64,000 bases of DNA from Spirochaetia bacterium (lineage in GTDB: Bacteria; Spirochaetota; Spirochaetia; Treponematales; Treponemataceae). The position numbers were made by a program, and so were the translations under genes. Location of the stretch: contig JALELH010000027.1 of NCBI GenBank assembly GCA_022768865.1, positions 23,725-87,724 on the forward strand, written 5' to 3'. The notes under the pieces are model-generated. The model was not told the DNA's origin, did not search any database, and saw only the letters and a program-made list of their open reading frames with translations. This document shows positions 53,329 to 62,700 of this stretch, in pieces (position 1 is the stretch's first letter; every line of letters begins with the position of its first letter).

Positions 53329-55205
53329 AAATTAAATGCCTTTGCCTGGTGATTTTTTCGTTTATGGCACTGGGCATTGTATCGTGCTCTTCTCATTCCG
53401 ATGGTGCATCTTTTACATCCCGCCTTGATTCTATAGATGTCTTTATTGCTCAAGGTTCAACAGAAAGTGCAGTAAAGGCATTAAAAAAACTGGAAAAAAA
53501 AGCCTACAGTTCCTATGATCGCCTTGGTATTTACAAGCGATATACCCTTCTTGGAGAAAAAGTTTTTGCAGAAAAAGTTTTAATCAGGGGCTTAAAAAAG
53601 TTACCTGATAATCCTGAACTTTCTGCCGTTTATGTAAATTGTCTTTTGCGTCAGGACAGGCTGGAAGAGGCTTTTAAAATCAGTCTGTGTCTTGAAAACG
53701 GCCCTTATTCTTCATTGTATTCTGAATGTATTTTAAAAAAAGCACTTGCTGTGGTTCAGGAAAAAAGTCAGGTTCTGGATGAGGCATTTAATCCTGCAAA
53801 GAAAAGATCAGCCAAAGAAAAAAAGGATGCTTCTCTTTTGCCTGAATTAAGTTCGGATCAGATTAAAGAGTTCTTCTGCAGCGACAAATTTATTTCAGTT
53901 TATTCCGGGGCTTTTAAAGGATCAAAAGATAACAGATGGATTTTTAATGCAGCTTCAGTCCTCATGAAAAACGGGGACTTTAAAGCCGCAGCAGAATTAT
54001 ATCCGCAGAAAATTACAAACTATAAGGACAGTCTTTTCTGGGGAAATGTATTTTTTGACTGCGGCCTTTATGCACAAAGTTTGGATGCTTTAGAAGCAAG
54101 CAGTCGACTTGCGTCCCTTGATGGAACCGGTGATTATTCAGAAAGTATTCTTGCAGAAATTCTAACTTTAGAGGCCGATTGCTGCTATATAGAAGGGCAG
54201 GAAGATCGTAGTGAAGATTTACGACAGACTCTTGCCTCCATGAAAGGCGGAAAGTTTCTTACACCGGTTCTTTGTATGAATGGGGCCATGTATTCAAGAC
54301 GGCACAAAAATACTTTAGAAGAATACAACCGTCTTGATTATATAATCCGACGTTTTCCTGATTATTATCCTGCTATTGCGGGCAAAGGACAAAATGCCAT
54401 AGATCAGCTTTACAAGCCCAAGGAAGATGAAATTTCAAAAAAGCTTAGGGCTTTCGGTGTCAAAACTATGGAAATGGAAATTCGCGACCAGATTCCTGTG
54501 ATAAAGATTAAAGATGTTTATGCCTTAATGGATTTGCCGGATAATGATAATCCTATGTTCAGTGTGCTGAAAGATGAACTGGATCTGGAATATAAAAAAG
54601 CAAATAAAATCAATAAATCTGTTTCTGATATATGGCAGCTTCTTGAAAACTATGAAAGCGAAAGTGCCTGTCCTTCTGAAATTGCAAGGTATTGCACAAT
54701 GAGGCTTATTGAAGAAAGAATGATAAAAGAAGCAGAAGGTGTTTTTGACGGTTATATTCATAAAAAATACAATTTCAATATTTTTGAAAAGCCGGAAGAA
54801 CTTGAGCTTTGGGAATGTGAAGCCGCAGCCTGGTTTGCCTGTAAAAATGCAGATTTTAAGCACGGTGCTGAACTATATGGTTTTATTGCAGAAAGATATG
54901 GCCAGCGGCTTCCGGCTTTAAATACTTCATCAGGAAATATAAGCGTAAGTAATGCCCTTATAAATCTTGCAGTTGTTTATGAAAGCATAGATAAACTTAA
55001 CGAAGCTCTGGATATTTTAAGTCTTGCAAGTTCAAGGACAGAAAATGCAAAAGAAAAGGCAGAAATTCTTTACAGGATGGCTGAAATCAACTGGAATATG
55101 GGAGATTCAAGGAGTGCTTCCCGCTCATTAAAATATGCCTTGTCTCTGGATAATAGCCACAATAGGGCCCGGCTGCTTCAAAAGAAAATAAAAATGGAAA
55201 AATAA
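53325..55205 (+). CDS. TPR-containing lipoprotein
   Basis: 626 residues starting with GTG at 53325. Signal peptide MKIKCLCLVIFSFMALGIVS and lipobox VSC (cysteine 21). Tetratricopeptide-like repeats follow, e.g. LIRGLKKLPDNPELSAVYVNCL (cut), LFWGNVFFDCGLYAQSLDAL and the C-terminal ALINLAVVYESIDKLNEAL and EKAEILYRMAEINWNMGDSR. It is probably anchored in the periplasmic face of a membrane and scaffolds protein interactions. The gene occupies the slot of a hypothetical gene between nusB and groES in the T. pallidum order as I recall it. Confidence 0.82.
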   Translation: MKIKCLCLVIFSFMALGIVSCSSHSDGASFTSRLDSIDVFIAQGSTESAVKALKKLEKKAYSSYDRLGIYKRYTLLGEKVFAEKVLIRGLKKLPDNPELSAVYVNCLLRQDRLEEAFKISLCLENGPYSSLYSECILKKALAVVQEKSQVLDEAFNPAKKRSAKEKKDASLLPELSSDQIKEFFCSDKFISVYSGAFKGSKDNRWIFNAASVLMKNGDFKAAAELYPQKITNYKDSLFWGNVFFDCGLYAQSLDALEASSRLASLDGTGDYSESILAEILTLEADCCYIEGQEDRSEDLRQTLASMKGGKFLTPVLCMNGAMYSRRHKNTLEEYNRLDYIIRRFPDYYPAIAGKGQNAIDQLYKPKEDEISKKLRAFGVKTMEMEIRDQIPVIKIKDVYALMDLPDNDNPMFSVLKDELDLEYKKANKINKSVSDIWQLLENYESESACPSEIARYCTMRLIEERMIKEAEGVFDGYIHKKYNFNIFEKPEELELWECEAAAWFACKNADFKHGAELYGFIAERYGQRLPALNTSSGNISVSNALINLAVVYESIDKLNEALDILSLASSRTENAKEKAEILYRMAEINWNMGDSRSASRSLKYALSLDNSHNRARLLQKKIKMEK

Positions 55206-55298
55206 ATATAATCATTTAAATTGACTAAAAATTTGACTTTACTTAAAAAAATTTGTAAATTTAATGGTATAAATAAATGCAATATTTGGAGGAAATAA

Positions 55299-55571
55299 AT
55301 GACGATTAAACCTTTAGCAGACAGAGTTCTTGTAAAACAGGCAGCTGCAGAAACAAAAACAGCCGGCGGACTTATTATTCCTGAAACAGCACAGGAAAAA
55401 ACACAGCAGGCAGAAGTTGTTGCTGTAGGTCCTGGAACAGAAAAAGAAAAAATTACAGTAAAGTCAGGTGATAAGATTCTTTACGATAAGTATGCGGGAA
55501 CATCAATTAAAATGGATGGCGAAGATTATCTTATTTTGAAGAACTGCGACATTATTGCTATTGTAGAATAA
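55299..55571 (+). CDS. groES: 10-kDa chaperonin GroES
   Basis: Co-chaperonin cap of GroEL, 90 residues. MTIKPLADRVLVKQ, the mobile loop ETKTAGGLIIPETAQEK, GPGTEK and YDKYAGTSIKMDGEDYLIL are conserved. The ribosome-binding site is GGAGG, 7 bases before the ATG. No CIRCE element is seen upstream. groEL is 14 kb away. Confidence 0.96.
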   Translation: MTIKPLADRVLVKQAAAETKTAGGLIIPETAQEKTQQAEVVAVGPGTEKEKITVKSGDKILYDKYAGTSIKMDGEDYLILKNCDIIAIVE

Positions 55572-55620
55572 TTTATGTTTTTGAGTGTGTCATTTTGACT
55601 CATTCATTAAAAGAAAACAA

Positions 55621-55660
55621 GCCGCTGTGTCATTATGATACGGTGGCCTTTTTATTTTTT
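55621..55660 (+). terminator. Terminator after groES
   Basis: GCCGCTGTGTCAT pairs with ATGATACGGTGGC over 13 bp with G-U pairs, followed by CTTTTTATTTTTT. Confidence 0.8.
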
Positions 55661-55745
55661 AATTTTATTCCTTTCTTTTATTGAATTTACAAAAGATTTT
55701 ATTTTTCTCATTTATTTAAAGGATAAAAGCTTGTAATTAAAGATA

Positions 55746-55763
55746 TTGGCATGAATTATGCTT
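55746..55763 (+). promoter_or_regulatory. Sigma-54 (-24/-12) promoter candidate upstream of the sigma factor gene
   Basis: TTGGCATGAATTATGCTT matches the sigma-54 consensus TTGGCAYGNNNNTTGCW at nearly all fixed positions (A for T in the -12 element), with GG and GC exactly 10 bases apart. The predicted start is about 35 bases before the ATG. Confidence 0.6.
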
Positions 55764-55807
55764 AATTGTGAGTAACAAGTGTTGGCGAATAAGCCAGGAG
55801 GAATAAA

Positions 55808-56665
55808 ATGAAAAAGAGTTCTGTTTGTTATTATGATGATGTAGTTAAGATGCATCTTAATGAAGTTAAAAAATATCCTCTTTTGACTCCGGAACAGGAA
55901 ACAGAGGCTGCTAAAAAAGCCCTCAAAGGAGACAAAAAAGCCCGCGACCTGATTCTTACTTCCAACATGCGTTTTGTAATTAAAGTAGCCGCTCAATACC
56001 GCAACCGTGGTCTTGATTTTGAAGACTTAATAAGTGAAGGCTATCTTGGCCTTATGAAAGCACTTGATCATTTTGATGTTACTAAAGGCTATCATTTTAT
56101 TTCTTATGCAGTCTGGTGGATCCGTCAGGGCATTACTAAAGCGATACTTGATACAGGACGTGCAATCCGTCTGCCTGTAAATAAGGAACAGGAACTTAGC
56201 AAGATAAAGAAAGCAAGCCAGGATGTTAATGCATTAGGCTTAAAGACAGAAGCAGAAGAATTGGATGAAGTTGCTGCAATGCTTGGTATGACTCAATATC
56301 ATGTTCGTGAAATGCTTGATATTTCGCGTGATATGAAACGTCTTGATAAAGCATATAGTGAAGATGATGGCGTAACACTTCTTGATACTATTGAATCTGA
56401 ATTTAATACACCGGAAGAAGATGCAATTAATCAAAATATGGTTGATGACATAAATAGGGCACTTGGAACAATGGATAAAAAAACTGCTTCCATAGTTACC
56501 ATGCGTTATGGCCTTAACGGTTACGGAGAAAGAACCCTTAAAGAAGTAGGAGAAAAACTTAACCTTTCTCGCGAAAGAGTTCGCCAGATAGAAAAGAAAG
56601 GCGTAGAAAATTTAAGGGAATACGCAGTTAAGAACAGCTGCCTTCGTGATTACGTAGTTGCATAA
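55808..56665 (+). CDS. Sigma-70-family RNA polymerase sigma factor (group 2, RpoS/RpoD-like)
   Basis: 285 residues, too short for the housekeeping RpoD. Regions 2 to 4 are all present: NMRFVIKVAAQYRNRG and LISEGYLGLMKALDHF (2.1-2.3), ISYAVWWIRQGITKA (2.4), LDKAYSEDDGVTLLDTIESE (3), and TLKEVGEKLNLSRERVRQIEKK (4.2). Region 1.2-like text precedes. RBS AGGAGG. A good sigma-54-type promoter is upstream, as is known for rpoS in Borrelia. It sits after groES as TP1012 does in T. pallidum (from memory). It overlaps recG at its 3' end by 38 bases, convergently. Confidence 0.9.
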   Translation: MKKSSVCYYDDVVKMHLNEVKKYPLLTPEQETEAAKKALKGDKKARDLILTSNMRFVIKVAAQYRNRGLDFEDLISEGYLGLMKALDHFDVTKGYHFISYAVWWIRQGITKAILDTGRAIRLPVNKEQELSKIKKASQDVNALGLKTEAEELDEVAAMLGMTQYHVREMLDISRDMKRLDKAYSEDDGVTLLDTIESEFNTPEEDAINQNMVDDINRALGTMDKKTASIVTMRYGLNGYGERTLKEVGEKLNLSRERVRQIEKKGVENLREYAVKNSCLRDYVVA

Positions 56666-58817
56666 AAGCATCGTAGCGGGCAAGCTTTAAAATTTCCTTG
56701 TCGCGGGCAAGATCTGCAATGGCAAGGGTTAAATATCCAGATTGAGAGGTTCCGGAGATTTCTCCGGGGCCTCTTAGTTTTAAATCCTGTTCTGCAATAT
56801 AAAATCCGTCCGTGCTTTCATGGAGTGCCTTTAACCTTGCTTTTCCTACTTCCGAAATATTTTTTCCGTAAATTAAAAAACAGAATGACTGTAAGCTTGA
56901 ACGTCCGACTCTTCCGCGTAGCTGATGAAGTTCAGCAAGTCCAAAACGATCTGCATGTTCTATTACAATACATGTTGCATTTTCTACGTCCACACCAACT
57001 TCAACGACAGTTGTTGCTACTAAAATCCTGATTTCTCCTTTACTGAACCTGTCAAGAATATCTTTTTGTTCTTCTTCCATTACTTTGCCGTGAATCAGCG
57101 CACATTTTATACCCGGGTAAACCTGTGATGAAAGAAACTTATACATTTCTTCTGCTGCCTTTAATGATTTGTCATTGTTTTCTTCAGTTTCTTCTCCAAT
57201 GCGGGGGTAAACAAAATATGCCTGATGACCTGCCATAAGTTCTTTTCTGACAGCTTCGTAAACATTCTTTTCATTGCCCATAACAGTAAGCAAAGTTTTT
57301 ACGGGTTTTCTTCCCTGAGGCATAGTTTTAATTACGCTGACATCAAGGTCACCGAATGCAGTAAGGGCAAGTGTCTGCGGAATAGGAGTTGCACTCATCA
57401 TAAGAACGTCAGGTGTGTGTGCCGTAGAACCAAAAGAAACCCTGCCTTTATCTATTATGCTTTCACGCTGTGCAACACCAAAGCGATGCTGTTCGTCTAT
57501 TACTGCAAGCTGAAGTTTTTTATAAAAAACATTCCTGCTGAAAAGTGCATGAGTTCCTATAACCAGATCAATGTTTCCGTCGCGCAAGGCATTTACAAGA
57601 TTTTCTCTGCCGGCACTTTTTAGGTTTCCTGTAAGAAAAGCAACTTTTACATTTATGCCTTCAAGAAGTCTGGCTGCATTTTCAGCGTGCTGGCGTGCAA
57701 GCAGTTCTGTTGGTGCAAGAATAGCACACTGGCCTCCGTAATCAATTGTTCTGAGGCATGCAAAAAAACAGACTAAAGTTTTACCTGAGCCAACATCTCC
57801 CTGTAAGAGGCGCTGCATGTTGAATGGTGGTTTTTTATTTTCTAAAGAAGAATCAGAAAGTTTACCGTTAAGCATTGTGTTGAATTCTTCCTGGCTTCTG
57901 TCTATGTCGGCGTTTATCTCAACAATGGCTTTCATCTGGTCTGGAGTAAGTTCAAATGAAAGTCTTTCTGTAAGATATTTTTGTCTTGGAGAAAGGGTTC
58001 TCAGGAATTCTTCCTTTGAAATTATTTTTGAGTCAATTGGTTCAGCTGATGTGTCCGGTGCAAATGAATCAGACGGAAGTGTTCCGCGGTGAAGCAGGGC
58101 ACGTTTTGCCATTTTGTATTCAAACTGGTAAAGTTCTTCATAAATTAAAGTGCGTCTTGCTTCTTCCAGCCGCTGAAAATTTTCCGGAATGTGAATCTGC
58201 ATTAGGGCCCTGCTTTTTGAAATAAGATGCCTTTCTTTAATTATTTCTGGCGGAAGTTCATCTGAAACAGAATTCGCATAAGTTTTTAATGCAGCCTCAA
58301 CCGTCTTTCTGTAGTTCTTCTGGCTGAGTCCTTCTGTAAGCGGATAAACGGATTGAATGCCGCTGTCCGGAAGTGGAGAGGAAATGTAATCAGCAAGATT
58401 CCCGGATGAATTTATTTTTGCCGCTTCAAAAGATGTTGACTGAAGTTCATTATATTTAATTTCAAATTTGCCCGTAATGGAAATTATGCTTCCCACAGGC
58501 AAAGATTTTTCAAGAAAACTTCTGTTGAATGCAATTAAAATGGCATCAGCAGTTCCGTCCGTAATATGGATTTTCAGGGTTTTCATTTTTCCATAGCCAA
58601 ACCAGCTGTGGGCTGTTACTTTACAGACTGTATGAACTTTAGGTGCTTTTGAAAATTCAGAAAGAGTAATTCTTTTTGTCCTGTCATCGTAGTCACGGGG
58701 AAAAACAGAAAGCAAATCTGCAACGGTAAAAATATTCAGGCGTGCAAATTGCTTTGCTGTTGCAGGTCCAACGCCTGCAAGTGATTCTACCGTAACTTTT
58801 AATTCATTTAGAAACAT
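56628..58817 (-). CDS. recG: ATP-dependent DNA helicase RecG
   Basis: Remodels stalled replication forks and Holliday junctions, 729 residues. The wedge (OB) domain at the N-terminus (VTAHSWFGYGKMKTLKIHITDG, cut) is followed by helicase domain 1 with GDVGSGKTLV (Walker A) and IDEQHRFG (DEQH box) and domain 2 with ATTVVEVGVDV and QLRGRVGRS. YggT lies directly upstream (abutting stop and start), and both may share an operon. Its last 38 bases run antisense into the sigma factor gene. Confidence 0.96.
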   Translation of the reverse strand: MFLNELKVTVESLAGVGPATAKQFARLNIFTVADLLSVFPRDYDDRTKRITLSEFSKAPKVHTVCKVTAHSWFGYGKMKTLKIHITDGTADAILIAFNRSFLEKSLPVGSIISITGKFEIKYNELQSTSFEAAKINSSGNLADYISSPLPDSGIQSVYPLTEGLSQKNYRKTVEAALKTYANSVSDELPPEIIKERHLISKSRALMQIHIPENFQRLEEARRTLIYEELYQFEYKMAKRALLHRGTLPSDSFAPDTSAEPIDSKIISKEEFLRTLSPRQKYLTERLSFELTPDQMKAIVEINADIDRSQEEFNTMLNGKLSDSSLENKKPPFNMQRLLQGDVGSGKTLVCFFACLRTIDYGGQCAILAPTELLARQHAENAARLLEGINVKVAFLTGNLKSAGRENLVNALRDGNIDLVIGTHALFSRNVFYKKLQLAVIDEQHRFGVAQRESIIDKGRVSFGSTAHTPDVLMMSATPIPQTLALTAFGDLDVSVIKTMPQGRKPVKTLLTVMGNEKNVYEAVRKELMAGHQAYFVYPRIGEETEENNDKSLKAAEEMYKFLSSQVYPGIKCALIHGKVMEEEQKDILDRFSKGEIRILVATTVVEVGVDVENATCIVIEHADRFGLAELHQLRGRVGRSSLQSFCFLIYGKNISEVGKARLKALHESTDGFYIAEQDLKLRGPGEISGTSQSGYLTLAIADLARDKEILKLARYDAFMQLRNHEGSCS

Positions 58818-59417
58818 TTATACCGGAAGATTTATAAGCAGGTTAATAAGGATTCCTGAAATTACATTCATTACAAGTATGGTAGCAATAAGTGCAATAA
58901 TTGAAATTATTAAAGCAGCCTTGTATGTAAGCCTTCTGCCCGCACTGAAAGTCCTTGCAATTCTGTAAACAAGTGGCGAAATTGAACTGTCCAGCTGATT
59001 GAGCATATAGCTTCCGGAATAGTATTCATTCTTCCTGACTAAAATAAGTATAAGCCTGACTGCAAATATAATGATTACAAAAACTAATAGAGACGAAATG
59101 ATTGAAAAAATAATCTGTGTTGCCATTGCCAGAATCATTCCGATGGAAATTCTTCCGCCATGGGCAAGCATATTAAACAGTGAAGAAAGTGCACCGAGCA
59201 GACACAGGGCAAGGGCAGGGGAAAAATCAAAGCTTCCCATCCTTAGCCATCGGATTCCCCTGAAACGGTTCATGTAAGGATCACAGATATTTGACAGCAC
59301 CTGCGAAACTTTTGAATAGGACATTTCAGGAACCCATGTTAGGATTATTCTGAAAAAACAGAGAAAAGAGTAAATTGACAAAAGTGACGCAGCGATTTCA
59401 AAAAATGTATTCATCAT
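58818..59417 (-). CDS. YggT-family membrane protein
   Basis: 199 residues, with two YggT-like repeats, each with two membrane helices: FFRIILTWVPEMSYSKVSQVLSNICDPY, a YggT hallmark (cut), and the second repeat around VFVIIIFAVRLILILVR. Function in bacteria is linked to cell division or membrane biogenesis but is not settled. The stop codon is directly followed by the recG ATG. Confidence 0.8.
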   Translation of the reverse strand: MMNTFFEIAASLLSIYSFLCFFRIILTWVPEMSYSKVSQVLSNICDPYMNRFRGIRWLRMGSFDFSPALALCLLGALSSLFNMLAHGGRISIGMILAMATQIIFSIISSLLVFVIIIFAVRLILILVRKNEYYSGSYMLNQLDSSISPLVYRIARTFSAGRRLTYKAALIISIIALIATILVMNVISGILINLLINLPV

Positions 59418-59719
59418 AATTTAAATATACAAAAAAAAGTTCCATAAAACAAGTTTGATTACAAAAGGTGCCGGCATCTATAAATGCAATATTTCTATTC
59501 CGCTATCACGAAGTTATACAGGTATCGGTTTCTAAAGAGCAAATGCTTCAGGAAGAGTTCTATCCTGCAATCAAGAATTGCGAAGCAATTCTTGCGCTTA
59601 AAGTTACAAAAGGTTCCGGCATCTAATTGCGCAATATTTCTATGCAGCATTCACGAACTTCGAAAGAAGTTCGTGGGCCTGAAGCAATAACAGGTGCCGG
59701 CGTCTATTAGTAATTTACT
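59418..59719. other. 302-base gap between yggT and dnaE, made of repeats
   Basis: Contains the second copy of the mosaic intergenic repeat family (59460-59710). Hairpins CAAGAATTGC-gaa-GCAATTCTTG (59573-59595) and CACGAACTTC-gaaa-GAAGTTCGTG lie inside. I see no open frame with a start signal. Confidence 0.7.
59460..59710. repeat. Mosaic intergenic repeat element, copy 2
   Basis: CAGGTATCGGTTTCTAAAGA-GCA (59519-59541) is an inverted version of the module at 19083-19105. CCGGCATCTA occurs near 59471 and 59620 and a variant CCGGCGTCTA near 59700. The CAAGAATTGC hairpin is shared with the 19.1-kb gap. Confidence 0.72.
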
Positions 59720-62700
59720 TCAGGCCGTCCACACATCCACCACATTTTCTGCTTCCTTAAGTCCTGCTATAAATTCATCACTATGGGAAACATTAAGCTG
59801 CCCGTTGGCTTTAACTATGTAATTCTTGCCTTTAATATTATCCAGGTGAAAGTAAACAATGCAGTTGCCAAGTCCCTGTTCACCAAAGATAATATCCTTT
59901 AACTCTGCAATATCTTTTACTTTGCTGAAACCAGGTGTCAGCTGGATGTGAACTTCAGAAATTGAGCGTTCCTGAAGTGTGCTTATGTCTTCCATGGTAT
60001 CTATTACAAGGCTTGGAGTTTCCCTGGGTCTTTCCGGTGTTCCCATGTCAACTGTTCCGCGGAAAGCATAAACTTCTTCATTTTTAAGTTTATCCTTAAG
60101 CTGTTCCCATATTTTAGGAAAAATTGTAATGTCTATGGAACCTTTCATGTCATAAAGCTTGGCAAATGCCATTGGCTTGCCTGATTTTGCCATAAAGGGT
60201 TTTAATCCGTTAAGCATGCCTATTGCTGTATAGCTTGTTCCTTTTGGTCTCTGCCATTTATTACCGCCGCTTGCTTCCAGTGCTGTTTTTTCAGCAAGGG
60301 CAATTTTTCCGCATCTCATAATGTTCTGACTGTTTACTGAAGAACATTTTTCCATTACATTCTTCCAGTCGTCTAAAGGATGACCGGAAACAAAGCAGCC
60401 TATAAGATCCCTTTCCATATTGAGCAGTGCCATTTTTGGCATTTCTTCAACATGTTCATACTTAAAGTCTGCAAATTCCTTAATGCCTGCATCTTCAAAA
60501 AGACTTGCCTGGCCAAAGGATGCTTCTGCAAGTTTCTTTTCTTCGTAGATAATGGCAGATTCGTAGTTTTTTAACAGCGTTGCACGGTTCTGGTCAAGGT
60601 GATCAAATCCGCCTGTCTGAATAAGGACTTCAATAGCCTTTTTATTAACAAGCTGTTTGGGAGCGCGTTTTTCTCCTGTTTCTTCATCTGTTCCGGAATC
60701 CCTTAGTTTAAGGCATCTGTCAAGAAAATTCATAAATGATGTAAAAGGTCCGTTTTCTTTTCTTTCCTTTACAATAGCAGCTGCAGCACCTGTTCCCATT
60801 CCTTTAATTCCGCGCAGACCAAAGACAATTCTTCCGTCTACAACGTCAAAATTAATGTCGGAACGGTTTACATCAGGTGCATCAACCGGAACACCCATTT
60901 TTCTTGCTTCTTCTATATAGAAAGGCAGTCCGTCTGTTGTTGTAATTTCATTGGTAAGGTTTGCTGCCATAAATTCTGCCGGGTAGTGGCACTTAAGCCA
61001 GCCTGTTCTGTAAGCAAGGACAGTGTAGGCAGCTGCATGAGATTTATTAAAACCGTAACCTGCAAAAGGAATCATTATTTCAAAAATATCGTCGGCATGT
61101 TCTTTTGTGAACCCCTGCTTTACGGCGCCTTCTTCAAATTCCTTTTTCTTTCCCATAAGGACTTCAAGTTTTTTCTTTCCCATGGCACGGCGGAGCATAT
61201 CGGCACCACCAAGAGAAAAGCCGGCAATCTTCTGGGCAACCTGCATAACCTGTTCCTGATAAACCATGATTCCGTAAGTTTCCTTAAGGACACCTTCAAG
61301 GCAAGGATCTGGATATTTAATTTTTCCAGGGTCTTTTTTACCTTCAACAAAGTTTGGAATATATGCCATTGGACCAGGACGGTAAAGTGCGTTCATGGCA
61401 ACAAGGTCGTCAAGGCAGTTTGGCTGAAGTGCCTTCATCCATTTCTGCATTCCGGGAGATTCAAACTGGAAAATTGCAACGGTTTCTCCCCGTGAAAACA
61501 TATCAAAAGTTTCCTTATCATTATCAGGAATCTCTCTTGTGTTTATGGGCTTTGCACCTTCCGGAAGATGGCTGTTAATAATGTCTTCCGTGTATCGTAT
61601 AAGTGAAAGGGTTTTTAAACCAAGGTAGTCAAACTTAACAAGGCCGCATGGTTCAATAATATCCATTGTATACTGAACGGCAGTTTTCATTTTTCCGTCG
61701 GCATCAGTAATTGCAAAGACAGGTGCCCAGTCAGGAAGAGGTGTAAGGCCGATAACCATACCCGAAGCATGAAGTCCCGTATTCCTGATACAGCCTTCAA
61801 GTTTCATGGCAAGTTCAAAAAGCTTTGCATATTTAGGATCATCTTTATAAGGAATAAGCTGACCGTTATCCGGCTTTGCTTCCGTAGGTTCTGAAAAGCA
61901 GTCCTTAAGTTTTGCCTTAGGATTATCAGGAACGCATTTTTTTAGCATGTTTACTTCTGCAAGAGGAATATCAAGAATGCGTCCTACATCTGCAATAACA
62001 TTTTTAGGTTTTAAAGTACCGAATGTTACGATATGGCCAACCTGGCTTTCTCCGTAAAGATCACGGGTATGCTGGATTATTTCCTGCCTGAAGTCGAAAT
62101 CCATATCAATATCAAAATCCGGCATGGAAACGCGTTCTGGATTAAGGAATCGTTCAAAAATAAGCTTAAATCTGAAAGGGTCAATATCCGTAATGCCCAT
62201 GGAATAAGCAACAAGAGAACCTGCACCCGAACCACGCCCCGGCCCGATTGGAATATAGTGCTTTGGTTTGTCATGAATATTATCGTAAGTAGATTTAGAC
62301 CAGTTTATGAATTCCCAGACAATAAGGAAGTAACCGGAAAAACCCATGCCGAATATAATGCCAAGTTCGTATTCGCATCTCATGCGTATTTCTTTTGTAA
62401 TTACAGGGTAACGCTTTCTGAGTCCTTCTTCTACAATGTGGCGCATGTAGTCATCCTGGTTCTGCGTATAGTCTTCGTGTTTCTGGAATTCTTTAGGAAG
62501 TTCAAAACGCGGCAGGGTTCCTTTAAGTTCCGGCGTTGTATACTGGTGAATCGTTAAATTACACATGGAAGCAATTTTAACTGTGTTATCCATTGCTTCC
62601 TTAATGATGTCTTCGTCAACACCCTGAATACCGTTAAGAACCTTTTTCATTTCTGATTCAGACTTAAGATACCATTCAGGACCACCCATTGGAGGAGTGT

